Positions 17,126-25,082 of a stretch of DNA of 41,301 nt are shown piece by piece. The translations under genes and the position numbers were made by a program. Numbering within the stretch: position 1 is the first letter of the stretch; the number at the start of each line of letters is the position of its first letter. The notes beneath the pieces were generated by a model. It had not been told where the DNA came from and did not search any database. It saw only the letters and a list, made by a program, of their open reading frames with translations. The stretch is from 2-12-FULL-42-15 sp964196565 (GTDB taxonomy: Bacteria; Pseudomonadota; Gammaproteobacteria; Coxiellales; Coxiellaceae): positions 1-41,301 of the forward strand of contig CAXMUH010000093.1 of assembly GCA_964196565.1 (NCBI GenBank). The letters are read 5' to 3'.

Positions 17126-17548
17126 ATGAAAAAATACAATCATATTCTCGTTCCAATTGATTTTTCCGCCGGCAGTGAGAATACATTAAAACAAGCCCAA
17201 GCGATGCGCCAAGAAAATGCTAAGCTTACGCTGATCAATTATGTCGAACCTTTACCAGCAACCTGTTATGGCGATGTAGTCGGTGAGATTGAAGAAGGCC
17301 TAGAAATGCAAGCACGCCAGCGCATCAAAGAGTTTGCACAAACACATGATCTATGCGAAACAGACACTCGTATTGAAATTGGTCATGCAAAATCGAATAT
17401 CCCATTGATTGCCAAAGAACTCAGCATTGATTTAATCGTCATCGGCAATCATGGCCATCACAGTCGGTTAGGTAATTTATTATTAGGCTCAACCACATCC
17501 CGAGTGGTGTATCACTCGCCGTGTGATGTTTATGTGGTTCATAATTAA
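17126..17548 (+). CDS. Universal stress protein (UspA family)
   Basis: The 140-residue single-domain protein begins with the typical strand ILVPIDFSAGSENTL and ends with a nucleotide-binding-like loop GNHGHHSRLGNLLLGSTT, then a strand with CDVYVV. The spacing between the second and third Gly of the loop is one residue longer than in the usual ATP-binding pattern, so ATP binding is probable but not certain. Such proteins help survival during starvation and stress. GGAG lies 8 nt before the ATG. It converges with the flavoprotein gene across a palindromic element. Confidence 0.88.
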   Translation: MKKYNHILVPIDFSAGSENTLKQAQAMRQENAKLTLINYVEPLPATCYGDVVGEIEEGLEMQARQRIKEFAQTHDLCETDTRIEIGHAKSNIPLIAKELSIDLIVIGNHGHHSRLGNLLLGSTTSRVVYHSPCDVYVVHN

Positions 17549-17551
17549 AAC

Positions 17552-17638
17552 CTAGCCCGGTCAGCCCTCACGCTTCGCGCGTGACAGGCTCCGCGCTGGA
17601 CAGGAATAAAAACCTGGCCGACAGAGCGTCCAGGCCAC
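17552..17638. repeat. Palindromic dispersed element, family A (copy 1, inverted)
   Basis: The 87-bp element fills the gap between the convergent uspA and flavoprotein genes. Its ends (ctagcccgg and ccaggccac) are imperfect inverted repeats, and it contains a small hairpin cacgcttcgcgcgtg. Read in reverse it starts gtggcctggacg...tgtcggccagg, as do the copies at 19659 and 21406. It may also serve as a two-way terminator. Confidence 0.6.
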
Positions 17639-17642
17639 AATA

Positions 17643-18683
17643 CTAACAACTATACTTCATCCATGTTGGCAAAACCCGATCCAAATAATTCATAAATTTC
17701 CACAAGCCAACGCTATATTCAAAATCATGAAAAGGGTCAAAGCACCCTTCAGGAAAAGCAATGCCAATACCAAATAATCCCGGCGCGATAATGCCATACT
17801 TATCATTATATTGAGAAAGTTCCACGCCTTTGACATCAATTTTGCGTGGTGCAAATCCAACAGTATAAATCACCTTATTACACTGACTGAGGTATTGTTG
17901 AATATTCTCTGGATTTGAAATATGCCGTGATAAATTTGCAGGTTGAACCCCGTCTAAATTTTCACGGGCCCAGCTGGCTGCCATGCCTTTTAAGCCGGTG
18001 TTATCAAACAAAACCCAGTCATCCATATATACAGCATATTTTAACGGCGAACGATAAAAATTATCTATTTTCTTAACAGATAATTCACATAAATTTTTTA
18101 ATACTAAAACCGCAGAATGTGAAGAACCAAATACAGCAACCCTATCTTCAGGGCCAACAACGCGAGCCAGCTTTTTCGGATCTAATGCCGTAGGTAAAGA
18201 AATCATATCCACCCCTGGATAGGTTAAATGTGACGCCACAGAACCCGTAGCCAACACCACATTTTTTGCCTTAAGCATATGATCACCAAAGGTCAGATGC
18301 CAGACACAATCATGCAGAGCGAGATGTTTAACCGTTGACTTTTTAACAGTGACTTGGGCCATTAGTTGATCAGTCACCCACTGCAGAGGCTTAACCACCT
18401 CACCCAACAGACAGGCCTCTTCAGGTGGCAAGTTACTCATGGAATATTCTTTAGGTATTTGATCAAATTTAAATGAACGGCAGAAGTTTAAATAGCGCAA
18501 AAAAAGCTTAACCTTGGTGTTACTGGGCACGCTTTGCCACTTATCACCCAAATCGCCCACCTGAAATGCGGGATCAATCCACACGATACTTTTTGGATCC
18601 TGACCCGCTTCTAAGAGCTTACCCACTGCCGCAATGCCTGCAGGCCCGGCACCGATAATGGCCCATTGCAAATCGTTTGTCAC
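17643..18683 (-). CDS. FAD/NAD(P)-binding oxidoreductase, function unknown
   Basis: The 346-residue protein opens with a dinucleotide-binding motif, IIGAGPAGIAAVGKL (residues 9-23), typical of FAD. A second nucleotide-binding segment, VAVFGSSHSAVLVLKNL, occurs near residue 170, and the strand VIYTVGFAPR near 275 is typical of flavin monooxygenases and pyridine-nucleotide oxidoreductases. It is a little short for a monooxygenase and lacks the disulfide CxxxxC of thioredoxin-reductase-like enzymes. Start is GTG (18681-18683) with GGGGGA 7 nt before. It is divergent from folD, which starts 79 bp away. Substrate unknown. Confidence 0.75.
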   Translation of the reverse strand: MTNDLQWAIIGAGPAGIAAVGKLLEAGQDPKSIVWIDPAFQVGDLGDKWQSVPSNTKVKLFLRYLNFCRSFKFDQIPKEYSMSNLPPEEACLLGEVVKPLQWVTDQLMAQVTVKKSTVKHLALHDCVWHLTFGDHMLKAKNVVLATGSVASHLTYPGVDMISLPTALDPKKLARVVGPEDRVAVFGSSHSAVLVLKNLCELSVKKIDNFYRSPLKYAVYMDDWVLFDNTGLKGMAASWARENLDGVQPANLSRHISNPENIQQYLSQCNKVIYTVGFAPRKIDVKGVELSQYNDKYGIIAPGLFGIGIAFPEGCFDPFHDFEYSVGLWKFMNYLDRVLPTWMKYSC

Positions 18684-18762
18684 TTCCTATCCCCCATCAA
18701 CGCTTGAGAATCAACTATATTCAAGAGATAATACCGCCTTTATGCTGTACTGGGAACCCATT

Positions 18763-19596
18763 ATGACTGCCAAAATATTAGACGGTCGCGCATTAAGCGC
18801 CATTGTGAAAGATAATCTAAAGACAGAGATCGCAAAATTGCCCTCTGCGCCCGGCCTCGACGTCATCCTGGTCGGCGATGATCCGGCATCAGAGGTTTAT
18901 GTGTCCGGCAAACAAAAAGCCTGTAAAGCTGTCGGCATCCGATCCACACTGCATAAACTTTCTGAATCCACGACAGAGCAAGCTCTATCCGATCTGATTC
19001 AAAAACTTAATCAAGATCCAAACGTCCACGGCATACTGTTGCAGCTGCCACTACCCAAATCGTTAGACGCATCAAAGTTATTATTACAAATTTCAGCTCA
19101 AAAAGACGTCGATGGATTTCATCCTTATAATTTAGGGCGGCTAATGCAACGACAACCCGAGCTTAGACCCTGCACCCCATTTGGCATTATTAATTTATTA
19201 AAACATTACCAAATAGAACTCAACGGCAAACATGTGGTAATTGTCGGCGCCTCCAATATTGTGGGCCGACCTTTGGCGATGGAACTTCTTCTGACCAAAT
19301 CAACCGTTACCATTGCACATCGATTCAGTAAAAATTTAGCATCCCTCGTTAATCAAGCCGATATACTGGTATCCGCTATCGGCAAACCCGGCATTATTCA
19401 ATCAGAATGGATAAAACCCGGCGCCGTGGTGGTTGATGTTGGTATTACACGCTTGGATAATGGCAAAATTTGCGGTGATATTGATTTTAAATCAGCAAGC
19501 AAAATTGCCAGCTGGATTACCCCCGTTCCTGGCGGTGTGGGTCCCATGACCATTGCGACATTACTTGAGAATACTTTAAAAGCCAGCAGGAATTAA
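18763..19596 (+). CDS. folD: Methylenetetrahydrofolate dehydrogenase / methenyl-THF cyclohydrolase
   Basis: FolD interconverts 5,10-methylene-, methenyl- and 10-formyl-tetrahydrofolate with NADP. Family signatures present in the 277 residues: GDDPASEVYVSGKQKACKA (with the Tyr and Lys of the folate site), QKDVDGFHPYNLGRL, PCTPFGIINLL, the Rossmann region GASNIVGRPLAMELL, and the C-terminal TPVPGGVGPMT. I start it at the ATG at 18763 (TGGGAA a few bases upstream), which gives the normal length. The open frame extends upstream across the flavoprotein start, but that part is not FolD-like. Confidence 0.95.
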   Translation: MTAKILDGRALSAIVKDNLKTEIAKLPSAPGLDVILVGDDPASEVYVSGKQKACKAVGIRSTLHKLSESTTEQALSDLIQKLNQDPNVHGILLQLPLPKSLDASKLLLQISAQKDVDGFHPYNLGRLMQRQPELRPCTPFGIINLLKHYQIELNGKHVVIVGASNIVGRPLAMELLLTKSTVTIAHRFSKNLASLVNQADILVSAIGKPGIIQSEWIKPGAVVVDVGITRLDNGKICGDIDFKSASKIASWITPVPGGVGPMTIATLLENTLKASRN

Positions 19597-19658
19597 GGTT
19601 CTTGAATTTTGGCGATTTTCACGCCCGGCGTGCTGATTTTTTGTAGATACCTTTTGAA

Positions 19659-19750
19659 GTAGCCTGGACGACTTGTCGGCCAGGAAGCATCCAGCTACGC
19701 TGGATTCATCTTTTCAATCCCGGCCAAAAATAAATTTTTGACCGGGCTAC
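19659..19750. repeat. Palindromic dispersed element, family A (copy 2)
   Basis: The ends GTAGCCTGG (19659-19667) and CCGGGCTAC (19742-19750) are near-perfect terminal inverted repeats. Inside are hairpins at 19689-19705 (atccagc...gctggat) and 19719-19746 (cccggcc...gaccggg). The last 35 nt, 19718-19752, recur exactly at 39364-39398. The 230-bp gap between folD and the next gene also holds a family-B fragment at 19789-19812. Confidence 0.65.
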
Positions 19751-19788
19751 ACCTGACTAGCGGTCCTTCGCGAAGACGAGGCTTTCCC

Positions 19789-19812
19789 GTCTTTGCGAGG
19801 AAGAACGAAGTT
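19789..19812 (+). repeat. Fragment of palindromic family B
   Basis: The sequence cgtctttgcgaggaagaacg matches the left end of the element at 27658-27752 (cgtctttgcgag). It lies directly after the family-A copy and 14 bp from the end of the next gene. Confidence 0.45.
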
Positions 19813-19826
19813 CTGTAGGTTTTACA

Positions 19827-21176
19827 TTATTGCGTAGGACATGGAAGGCGGATCTCGTCATTCCCACCCTCAGTATCAGTCTGCATCCCGTTATTAGGGT
19901 TTGCTGCTTTTGCATCGCCATTCTCAGTACCACTCTGCTCCCGGTTAAAAAGATGGAGCGGAATACGAATACGTGATACTACGCGTACACTTGCAACAGC
20001 ATCGCCGTTTTGCGCCCCGTTATTAGGGTTTGCTGCTTTTGCTTCGCCATTCGTCGGGCTGTCAGAAAGAAGGGACGCAATACTAGAATGGAATGTTTTT
20101 TCATCGGGAAAATCTTTATGCAGAGCACGTGCAATAGGATTGCCATTCTCAGTACCACTGTGCGCCATGTTAGGGGGGAAAAGAAAAGATGGGAATGGAA
20201 CACTCCTTTGAGGAATAACCCTACTGAGAACAGGTGCAGCAGTATCGTTAACTAATTTTTCAATCCTTTGATAGTCTATTCCCTCGAACTTTGGGCTAAA
20301 ATCCAAAATTTGGATGGCAAGTGGCATGTATATTGCTGAATCACCGTTTTGAAAGTAACTCATGAAAAGCTTATACAAAGCCATTACTGTTTCACGGCTG
20401 TCTTCGTTTTGGTTTTGGTTTTGGTTTTGGTTTTGGTTTTGGTTTTGGTTTTGGGTAGAGTGTGGCTTTGACCTTTTAAGCTCAAGTGGTGGTTCTTGAT
20501 TTGGTCCCGAGAACTGAAAGTTAGAATAAGGCGGAGGATTGAAAGCTTCTTCCTTAACTTTCTTACGTGCCTCTTGACTATTTTTAAAATTCATATCAGC
20601 AAGTATCATTGTAATTTCATTATAATTTATTCCCGGGTATTGCTTTATAGCACTCGTAATGATGTAGGCAAAACGGGTGAAAGCATCATGATCACCCTCC
20701 TTGAGGGATTGCTCTAACTTTTTATAACTACCCATTACAATCGCTTTTTCACATGCGTTCATTGCTGATCTATATTGGGATAAGTCTTTTTCGTCGGGAA
20801 TAACGCCCAGATCTAGCGCTGCATCAAAAGAACGTTTAAAAATAAATTGAGCTGTAAGATATCTCCCAAGTTTAAATTGCTCCTTTCCATTCTCGAATGA
20901 TTCTTTACAGCGTGTTGTTAGTGCTTCTTCTTCAATTTTACTTTCTTTAGAACAAGCTAATACACATTCCTTTAATGCTAATTCAGTAACTTCGCGATGA
21001 TCTGATAAGCTCAGATAATTTGATTCTTGTAAAGTTACCTTAAGTAAGAAGGCCTTTATGTGAGCCAAAGCAACTTCATAGAAGCACATATGATAATTAT
21101 GATTAAATTCACTGTAATGTTTTTCTATACTCATTTCCGGTACCGTTATCACAGATTTTGATTTAAATCGTCGCAT
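19827..21176 (-). CDS. Low-complexity Gln-Asn-repeat protein, unknown family
   Basis: I do not recognise this 449-residue protein. The first 220 residues are helical and charged, with a TPR-like feel (ESFENGKEQFKLGRYLTAQF; YRSAMNACEKAIVMGSYKKLEQ). A Gln-Asn dipeptide repeated eight times follows, then a second soluble region. The C-terminus repeats the units SGTENG and AKAANPNNG, encoded by a 27-nt exact direct repeat (19887-19913 and 20016-20042, 129 bp apart, in frame). I start at the ATG at 21174-21176 because AAGGA lies 6 nt upstream; an alternative start is 13 codons earlier. No signal peptide. Its composition resembles secreted effectors of intracellular bacteria, which is inference only. 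Confidence 0.65.
   Translation of the reverse strand: MRRFKSKSVITVPEMSIEKHYSEFNHNYHMCFYEVALAHIKAFLLKVTLQESNYLSLSDHREVTELALKECVLACSKESKIEEEALTTRCKESFENGKEQFKLGRYLTAQFIFKRSFDAALDLGVIPDEKDLSQYRSAMNACEKAIVMGSYKKLEQSLKEGDHDAFTRFAYIITSAIKQYPGINYNEITMILADMNFKNSQEARKKVKEEAFNPPPYSNFQFSGPNQEPPLELKRSKPHSTQNQNQNQNQNQNQNQNEDSRETVMALYKLFMSYFQNGDSAIYMPLAIQILDFSPKFEGIDYQRIEKLVNDTAAPVLSRVIPQRSVPFPSFLFPPNMAHSGTENGNPIARALHKDFPDEKTFHSSIASLLSDSPTNGEAKAANPNNGAQNGDAVASVRVVSRIRIPLHLFNREQSGTENGDAKAANPNNGMQTDTEGGNDEIRLPCPTQ
20406..20453 (-). repeat. Hexanucleotide repeat, 8 units, coding (Gln-Asn)8
   Basis: GTTTTG is repeated eight times in a row on the plus strand (CAAAAC on the coding strand). Because the unit is six bases, slippage would change the number of Gln-Asn pairs without shifting the frame. 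Confidence 0.95.
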
Positions 21177-21301
21177 AAGCTTTCCTTTTAATTTAGATAT
21201 GAAAAATAAAGTCACGGTGAATTATTTATGAAAAGAATAGCATTTCCACAGCTTTAGTGAAATGCCGATGTGATTTTTAATGGTCACTTAAAAATTGGGG
21301 T

Positions 21302-21397
21302 GAGTTACGCGCTTTACTACTACAGAATTTTGGGAGATTGGCGGCTTACTACTACAGAATTTTGGTGGATTACGCGTCTTGCTACTACAGTAAAATT
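21302..21397. repeat. Three tandem ~32-bp repeats
   Basis: Three consecutive units (21302-21334, 21335-21366, 21367-21397) share the core ttactactacagaatttt with small changes, for example gctactacagtaaaatt in the last. They lie in the 374-bp gap between the start of the Gln-Asn-repeat gene and the end of htpG, next to a family-A element. No open frame covers them. Confidence 0.65.
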
Positions 21398-21405
21398 AGG
21401 CACCC

Positions 21406-21542
21406 GTAGCCTGGACGATCCTCACGCTTCGCGACAGACAGGCTTTGTCGGCCAGGAATATTGTGCGAAGCGCAATTGAAAAAAAACAATTTGAATTATG
21501 CTGCGCATAATGCTTCCCGGCCAGCCGATGCTGACCGGGCTA
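21406..21542. repeat. Palindromic dispersed element, family A (copy 3)
   Basis: The ends GTAGCCTGG (21406-21414) and CCGGGCTAC (21534-21542) are the same as in copy 2. The 3' hairpin is 21515-21538 (cccggccagc...gctgaccggg). The middle differs from copy 2, containing cctcacgcttcgcg, which is shared with copy 1. The element ends 8 bp before the htpG stop. Confidence 0.65.
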
Positions 21543-21550
21543 CAGTAAAA

Positions 21551-23461
21551 TTAATCTTCTAATAACAGTTTATTAAGATCTTTTATAAACCCTGCAGGAT
21601 CTTTCAGCTGCTCGCCTTCGGCTAGCAATGCTTGACTTAACATGACATCGGACCAACGGCTAAAGAGTTCTTTGCTTTCTTGTAGCGCTTTAATTTTTAC
21701 AATCAAAGGATGCTTTGGATTTAACTCAAGAATGGGTTTGTTTTCAGCAAAGCTTTGCCCAGCTTGCGCCAATAAACGCTGCATATGACCACTCATATCA
21801 TTGTCATCAAACACAACGCAAGCAGGAGAATCAGTTAATCGATTGGTAATACGTACATCTTTAACTTTGTCTTTAAGTGATTCTTTCATTTGCTTGACGT
21901 AGTCTTCGAATTCTTTTTCTTGTTCTTTTTGCTCTTCTTTAGCTGCTTCATCGACTTCATCTAAATCCAATGCACCCTTTGCAACGGATTGTAATTTTTT
22001 GCCTTCAAATTCAGCCAAGTGCGAAACCAACCATTCATCGACTTTATCATGCAACAATAATACCTCAATGCCTTTTTTGCGAAATACTTCAAGCAAAGGA
22101 CTATTTTTCGCTGACAAAAAGCTATCTGCGATCACATAATAAATTTTTTCTTGTTTTTCTTGCATGCGACTTAAGTAGTCTGCAAGTGAAACATCTTGGT
22201 CTTCGCCTTTAGAATGGGTTGAAGAAAATCGCAGCAATTTAGCAATCCGATCTTTATTTGCAAAATCTTCAGCCGGGCCTTCTTTCATAACCTGGCCAAA
22301 CTGCTTCCAGAAGGTAGCATATTTTTCTTTATCATTTTCCGCCAAGCTCTCTAAAAGACTTAAAACGCGTTTGGTACAACCCGATTTGATTTTATCAATC
22401 ATTCGATCAGACTGGAGAATTTCACGCGAAACATTTAACGGTAAATCATTTGAATCCACCACACCTTTAACAAAGCGCAAATAAGTCGGCATCAAATGTT
22501 CAGCATCATCCATAATAAAAATGCGTTTTACATACAATTTTAATCCACGCAACATTTCACGATTCCACAAATCAAAAGGCGCACGCGCTGGAATGTATAA
22601 CAAACTGGTATATTCTAACTTACCTTCTACTTTATTGTGGGTATGAGCCAATGGATCTTCGAAATCATGTGCAATGTGTTTATATAAATCATTATATTGT
22701 TCAGGTTTGATTTTGCTCTTAGGCATTGTCCATAATGCATTAGCCTGATTGACGACTTCTTCTTCTGGAATAACCGTTTCGTTTTCGTCTTTCTTTTCAT
22801 CCGTTGGTTTTTCGATTTTTTTCATTAAAATCGGTAACAAGATATGATCCGAATATTTGGTGATGATATTGCGAAGACGAATATCATCTAATAACTCATC
22901 TTCATCTTTTTTAAGATGTAAAACAACTTCTGTGCCGCGGCTCGACTGCTCAATATTTTTAATGTTAAACTCACCTTCACCTTTAGATTCCCAATAGACG
23001 CCTTGATCTGCTTGCATTCCCGCGCGACGTGTACGCACCACAACACGATCAGCAACCACAAACGCTGAATAAAAGCCAACACCGAACTGGCCGATTAATT
23101 GTGAGTCTTTTTCTTTATCTGCTGTTAGTAATTCTTTAAAAGCACGTGTACCTGATTTTGCAATCGTACCTAAGTTTTCAATTACTTCCTCGCGAGTCAT
23201 ACCAATGCCATTATCGCGCACGGTAATAATACGTGCCTCTTTATCAAAATCCACCCATATCTTTAACTCAGGATCGTTTTCATATAATGCGTTATCGGAT
23301 AAAGCTTCATAGCGTAATTTATCCGAGGCATCTGATGAGTTGGAAATAAGCTCGCGCAGAAAAATTTCTTTATTACTATAAAGTGAATGCGTCACTAAAT
23401 GTAACAACTGTTTGACTTCGGCTTCGAAGGATAAGGTTTCAGCTTGGCTCTGCACGCTCAT
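21551..23461 (-). CDS. htpG: Molecular chaperone HtpG (Hsp90)
   Basis: The 636-residue protein shows all Hsp90 family blocks: the N-terminal GHKL ATPase (ISNSSDASDKLRY, DNGIGMT, GTIAKSGT, GQFGVGFYSAFVV), the middle domain (LYIPARAPFDLW, PLNVSREILQ) and the C-terminal dimerisation part. It refolds stressed proteins in the cytoplasm. The start is the ATG at 23459-23461 with GGAG 6-7 nt upstream; an ATG four codons earlier overlaps that ribosome site. The leader carries a hairpin and a heat-shock-type promoter (see 23565-23592). Monocistronic. Confidence 0.97.
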   Translation of the reverse strand: MSVQSQAETLSFEAEVKQLLHLVTHSLYSNKEIFLRELISNSSDASDKLRYEALSDNALYENDPELKIWVDFDKEARIITVRDNGIGMTREEVIENLGTIAKSGTRAFKELLTADKEKDSQLIGQFGVGFYSAFVVADRVVVRTRRAGMQADQGVYWESKGEGEFNIKNIEQSSRGTEVVLHLKKDEDELLDDIRLRNIITKYSDHILLPILMKKIEKPTDEKKDENETVIPEEEVVNQANALWTMPKSKIKPEQYNDLYKHIAHDFEDPLAHTHNKVEGKLEYTSLLYIPARAPFDLWNREMLRGLKLYVKRIFIMDDAEHLMPTYLRFVKGVVDSNDLPLNVSREILQSDRMIDKIKSGCTKRVLSLLESLAENDKEKYATFWKQFGQVMKEGPAEDFANKDRIAKLLRFSSTHSKGEDQDVSLADYLSRMQEKQEKIYYVIADSFLSAKNSPLLEVFRKKGIEVLLLHDKVDEWLVSHLAEFEGKKLQSVAKGALDLDEVDEAAKEEQKEQEKEFEDYVKQMKESLKDKVKDVRITNRLTDSPACVVFDDNDMSGHMQRLLAQAGQSFAENKPILELNPKHPLIVKIKALQESKELFSRWSDVMLSQALLAEGEQLKDPAGFIKDLNKLLLED

Positions 23462-23513
23462 ATAACACTCCATAAAATTTTTGATTAATAGTTGGTGATT
23501 AATTGCACAAATG

Positions 23514-23543
23514 GCTCCCGGACAAGCAAGCTTGACCAGGAGC
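23514..23543 (-). other. Hairpin in the htpG leader
   Basis: The arms gctcccggacaagc and gcttgaccaggagc pair over 14 positions with two mismatches and a 2-base centre. If the promoter at 23565-23592 is right, the hairpin lies in the 5' untranslated RNA, about 50 nt before the start codon. The sequence also resembles the core of family A. Confidence 0.5.
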
Positions 23544-23564
23544 TAAACTAGGTGCTAGAAGAGA

Positions 23565-23592
23565 TATATGGGCGCTAACGAGCAAATTCAAG
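23565..23592 (-). promoter_or_regulatory. Sigma32 (heat-shock) type promoter of htpG
   Basis: On the minus strand, CTTGAA (23587-23592), a 13-nt spacer and GCCCATATA (23565-23573) match the RpoH consensus (CTTGAA, 13-15 nt, CCCCATnTA). The predicted transcript has a leader of about 95 nt. HtpG is a classical sigma32 target, which supports the call. Confidence 0.7.
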
Positions 23593-23599
23593 CTTAGTT

Positions 23600-23622
23600 T
23601 TGGGCGCACAGGATGCGCCCAA
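23600..23622. terminator. Hairpin after the first outer-membrane barrel gene
   Basis: The arms ttgggcgca and tgcgcccaa form a perfect 9-bp stem with a 5-nt loop, 11 bp after the stop of the barrel gene and just upstream of the htpG promoter. The tail on the minus strand is A-rich rather than U-rich, so it may block read-through only partly. Confidence 0.5.
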
Positions 23623-23633
23623 TAAATTTATAT

Positions 23634-24308
23634 TTAAATCATGAACTTATAACCAATGCTGGCAGTGTAAAGATAGACAACTGGCGTCGCAAATTTATTA
23701 GTAGATGGTGTTGAAGCAGAGCGGCCAGAAACATAAGCGGCCTGAAAGCTGGCAGAGAGGTTGCGGCTAAAGTAATATTGCGCACCAAGAGCTGCAAATG
23801 GCGACCAATAATTTGAGTTAATGCCATTAATAACGCTCAAAGCCCGAACGGATGGTCGATCTTTATTATAATTGTAAGCTAGTCCACCTTTAACATACAA
23901 AAAAGCTTGATCAAAAACGGGTAGCATCAACTTTAAAGCAGCATAAGCAAACCAACTTTCGACCTTATCTGCCCTAACTCCATTCACAACAAGCTCAAAC
24001 TGTGGCAAATATAACCAACCCGCTTCAAGCCCCCAATATTTATTAAACTGATAGCCAACATCAATCCCACCGGTTAATCCCCCTCTAAGATTGTTCACAG
24101 AAGTATTGGTAAGATTGCTAAGATCAAGCACTCTTCCCCAATCCCGAGTCGCATAACCGACAATGCCCTCAAGGTAAACGCCAGAGTAGGTTGTTACTGG
24201 CGGCGGAGCTTTCTCAAATTGCCCATCTTCTCCCCCAGCAAAAACCAATCCCATACTCAACAGTGCAATACTTGCTAGCAGAAATTTAGTTATTTTTTTT
24301 ACTTGCAT
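23634..24308 (-). CDS. Outer-membrane beta-barrel protein (paralogue 1)
   Basis: The 224-residue protein has a signal peptide (residues 1-24, ending LVFAG), then alternating strands typical of an 8-stranded barrel: GVYLEGIVGYATRDW, LTGGIDVGYQFNKYWGLEAGWLY, AFLYVKGGLAYNY, APFAALGAQYYFSRNLSASFQA, and the end IGYKFMI. It is probably a small porin-like or surface barrel of the outer membrane. It is 44 bp downstream of a clear paralogue (24353-25063) with the same layout and C-terminus. AAGGGA precedes the ATG. Exact role unknown. Confidence 0.78.
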   Translation of the reverse strand: MQVKKITKFLLASIALLSMGLVFAGGEDGQFEKAPPPVTTYSGVYLEGIVGYATRDWGRVLDLSNLTNTSVNNLRGGLTGGIDVGYQFNKYWGLEAGWLYLPQFELVVNGVRADKVESWFAYAALKLMLPVFDQAFLYVKGGLAYNYNKDRPSVRALSVINGINSNYWSPFAALGAQYYFSRNLSASFQAAYVSGRSASTPSTNKFATPVVYLYTASIGYKFMI

Positions 24309-24352
24309 AATAATTCCCTTTTTCCTTTTCTTAAATTAACTGGACTCCTCCA

Positions 24353-25063
24353 TTAAATGGAAAATTTATACCCAATCCCAAAAACAAATAAATTAACATT
24401 TGGAGTATTAAAAAATTTAGTGGGTTGCGCAGACAAGTCCCTATTGTATTCTGGTATATAATAGTACTTAAAAAATAACAACCAGTCTTGAGCCACATCA
24501 TACTCTAAACCCACACTAAAGATCGGTGCATAATAATAAGCCGCAGGATTTGAAAAAAACTGATTAGGCTTTGGCTGGATACTACGATAAGTAATACCCG
24601 CCCCTAAAGTAATGTAGAGATAATCCACTATGCCGGCACTCAGATAAAATCGCCCTAATACATATCCAAACCAAGAAACCACTCCTATGTTTGTTAATGT
24701 CGTTGGAGCTAAATTAGCAAATCCATTACCTCTGACGGTTGGCAGTTTATAAAAGCCGCCATCAAGCGAAAAATAAGGATAAAACCGATAACCGACGGTA
24801 AAGCCATAACTTAAACCACCCGTTGAATTGACTGAGTAAGAGGTGAAGGGGCTCGGGCCAAATGCTTCCCAATTGACCATGGCATGCGCCATTTCTCCCG
24901 CGATAAAAGTTCCAGAGATAACGCGCTGCTGCTTAACCTCAGGTACAACCTCAGATGTAACCTTTGGTGAAGGTAATATACTCTCGACCGAGCCCGCAAA
25001 TCCAGACATGCAGATAAATTCTAAGATAAGAATAAAAACGAACCATAAATTCCTTACTTTCAT
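24353..25063 (-). CDS. Outer-membrane beta-barrel protein (paralogue 2)
   Basis: The 236-residue protein has a signal peptide (residues about 1-24) and barrel strands such as GLSYGFTVGYRFYPYFSLDGGFY, YLYITLGAGITY and FSVGLEYDVAQDWLLFFKYYY, ending IGYKFSI. It shares the order of strands and the C-terminus with the next gene, so the pair probably arose by tandem duplication, but the sequences have diverged strongly. A very strong AGGAGG ribosome site suggests abundant synthesis. It starts 19 bp after recG and may be read from the recG transcript. Confidence 0.78.
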   Translation of the reverse strand: MKVRNLWFVFILILEFICMSGFAGSVESILPSPKVTSEVVPEVKQQRVISGTFIAGEMAHAMVNWEAFGPSPFTSYSVNSTGGLSYGFTVGYRFYPYFSLDGGFYKLPTVRGNGFANLAPTTLTNIGVVSWFGYVLGRFYLSAGIVDYLYITLGAGITYRSIQPKPNQFFSNPAAYYYAPIFSVGLEYDVAQDWLLFFKYYYIPEYNRDLSAQPTKFFNTPNVNLFVFGIGYKFSI

Positions 25064-25082
25064 TTTATCTCTCCTCCTTGAA

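Noticed and set aside
18634..18762. Longer folD with 43 extra N-terminal residues
   Set aside because: The extension overlaps the flavoprotein start, has no FolD similarity, and the ATG at 18763 gives the normal family start.
20406..20453. Hexanucleotide tract as a phase-variation switch
   Set aside because: The unit is a multiple of three, so changes in number cannot turn the frame on or off; only repeat length can vary.
21302..21397. Short repeat array as a possible CRISPR
   Set aside because: The three units are directly adjacent with no spacers, are imperfect, and no cas gene is present.
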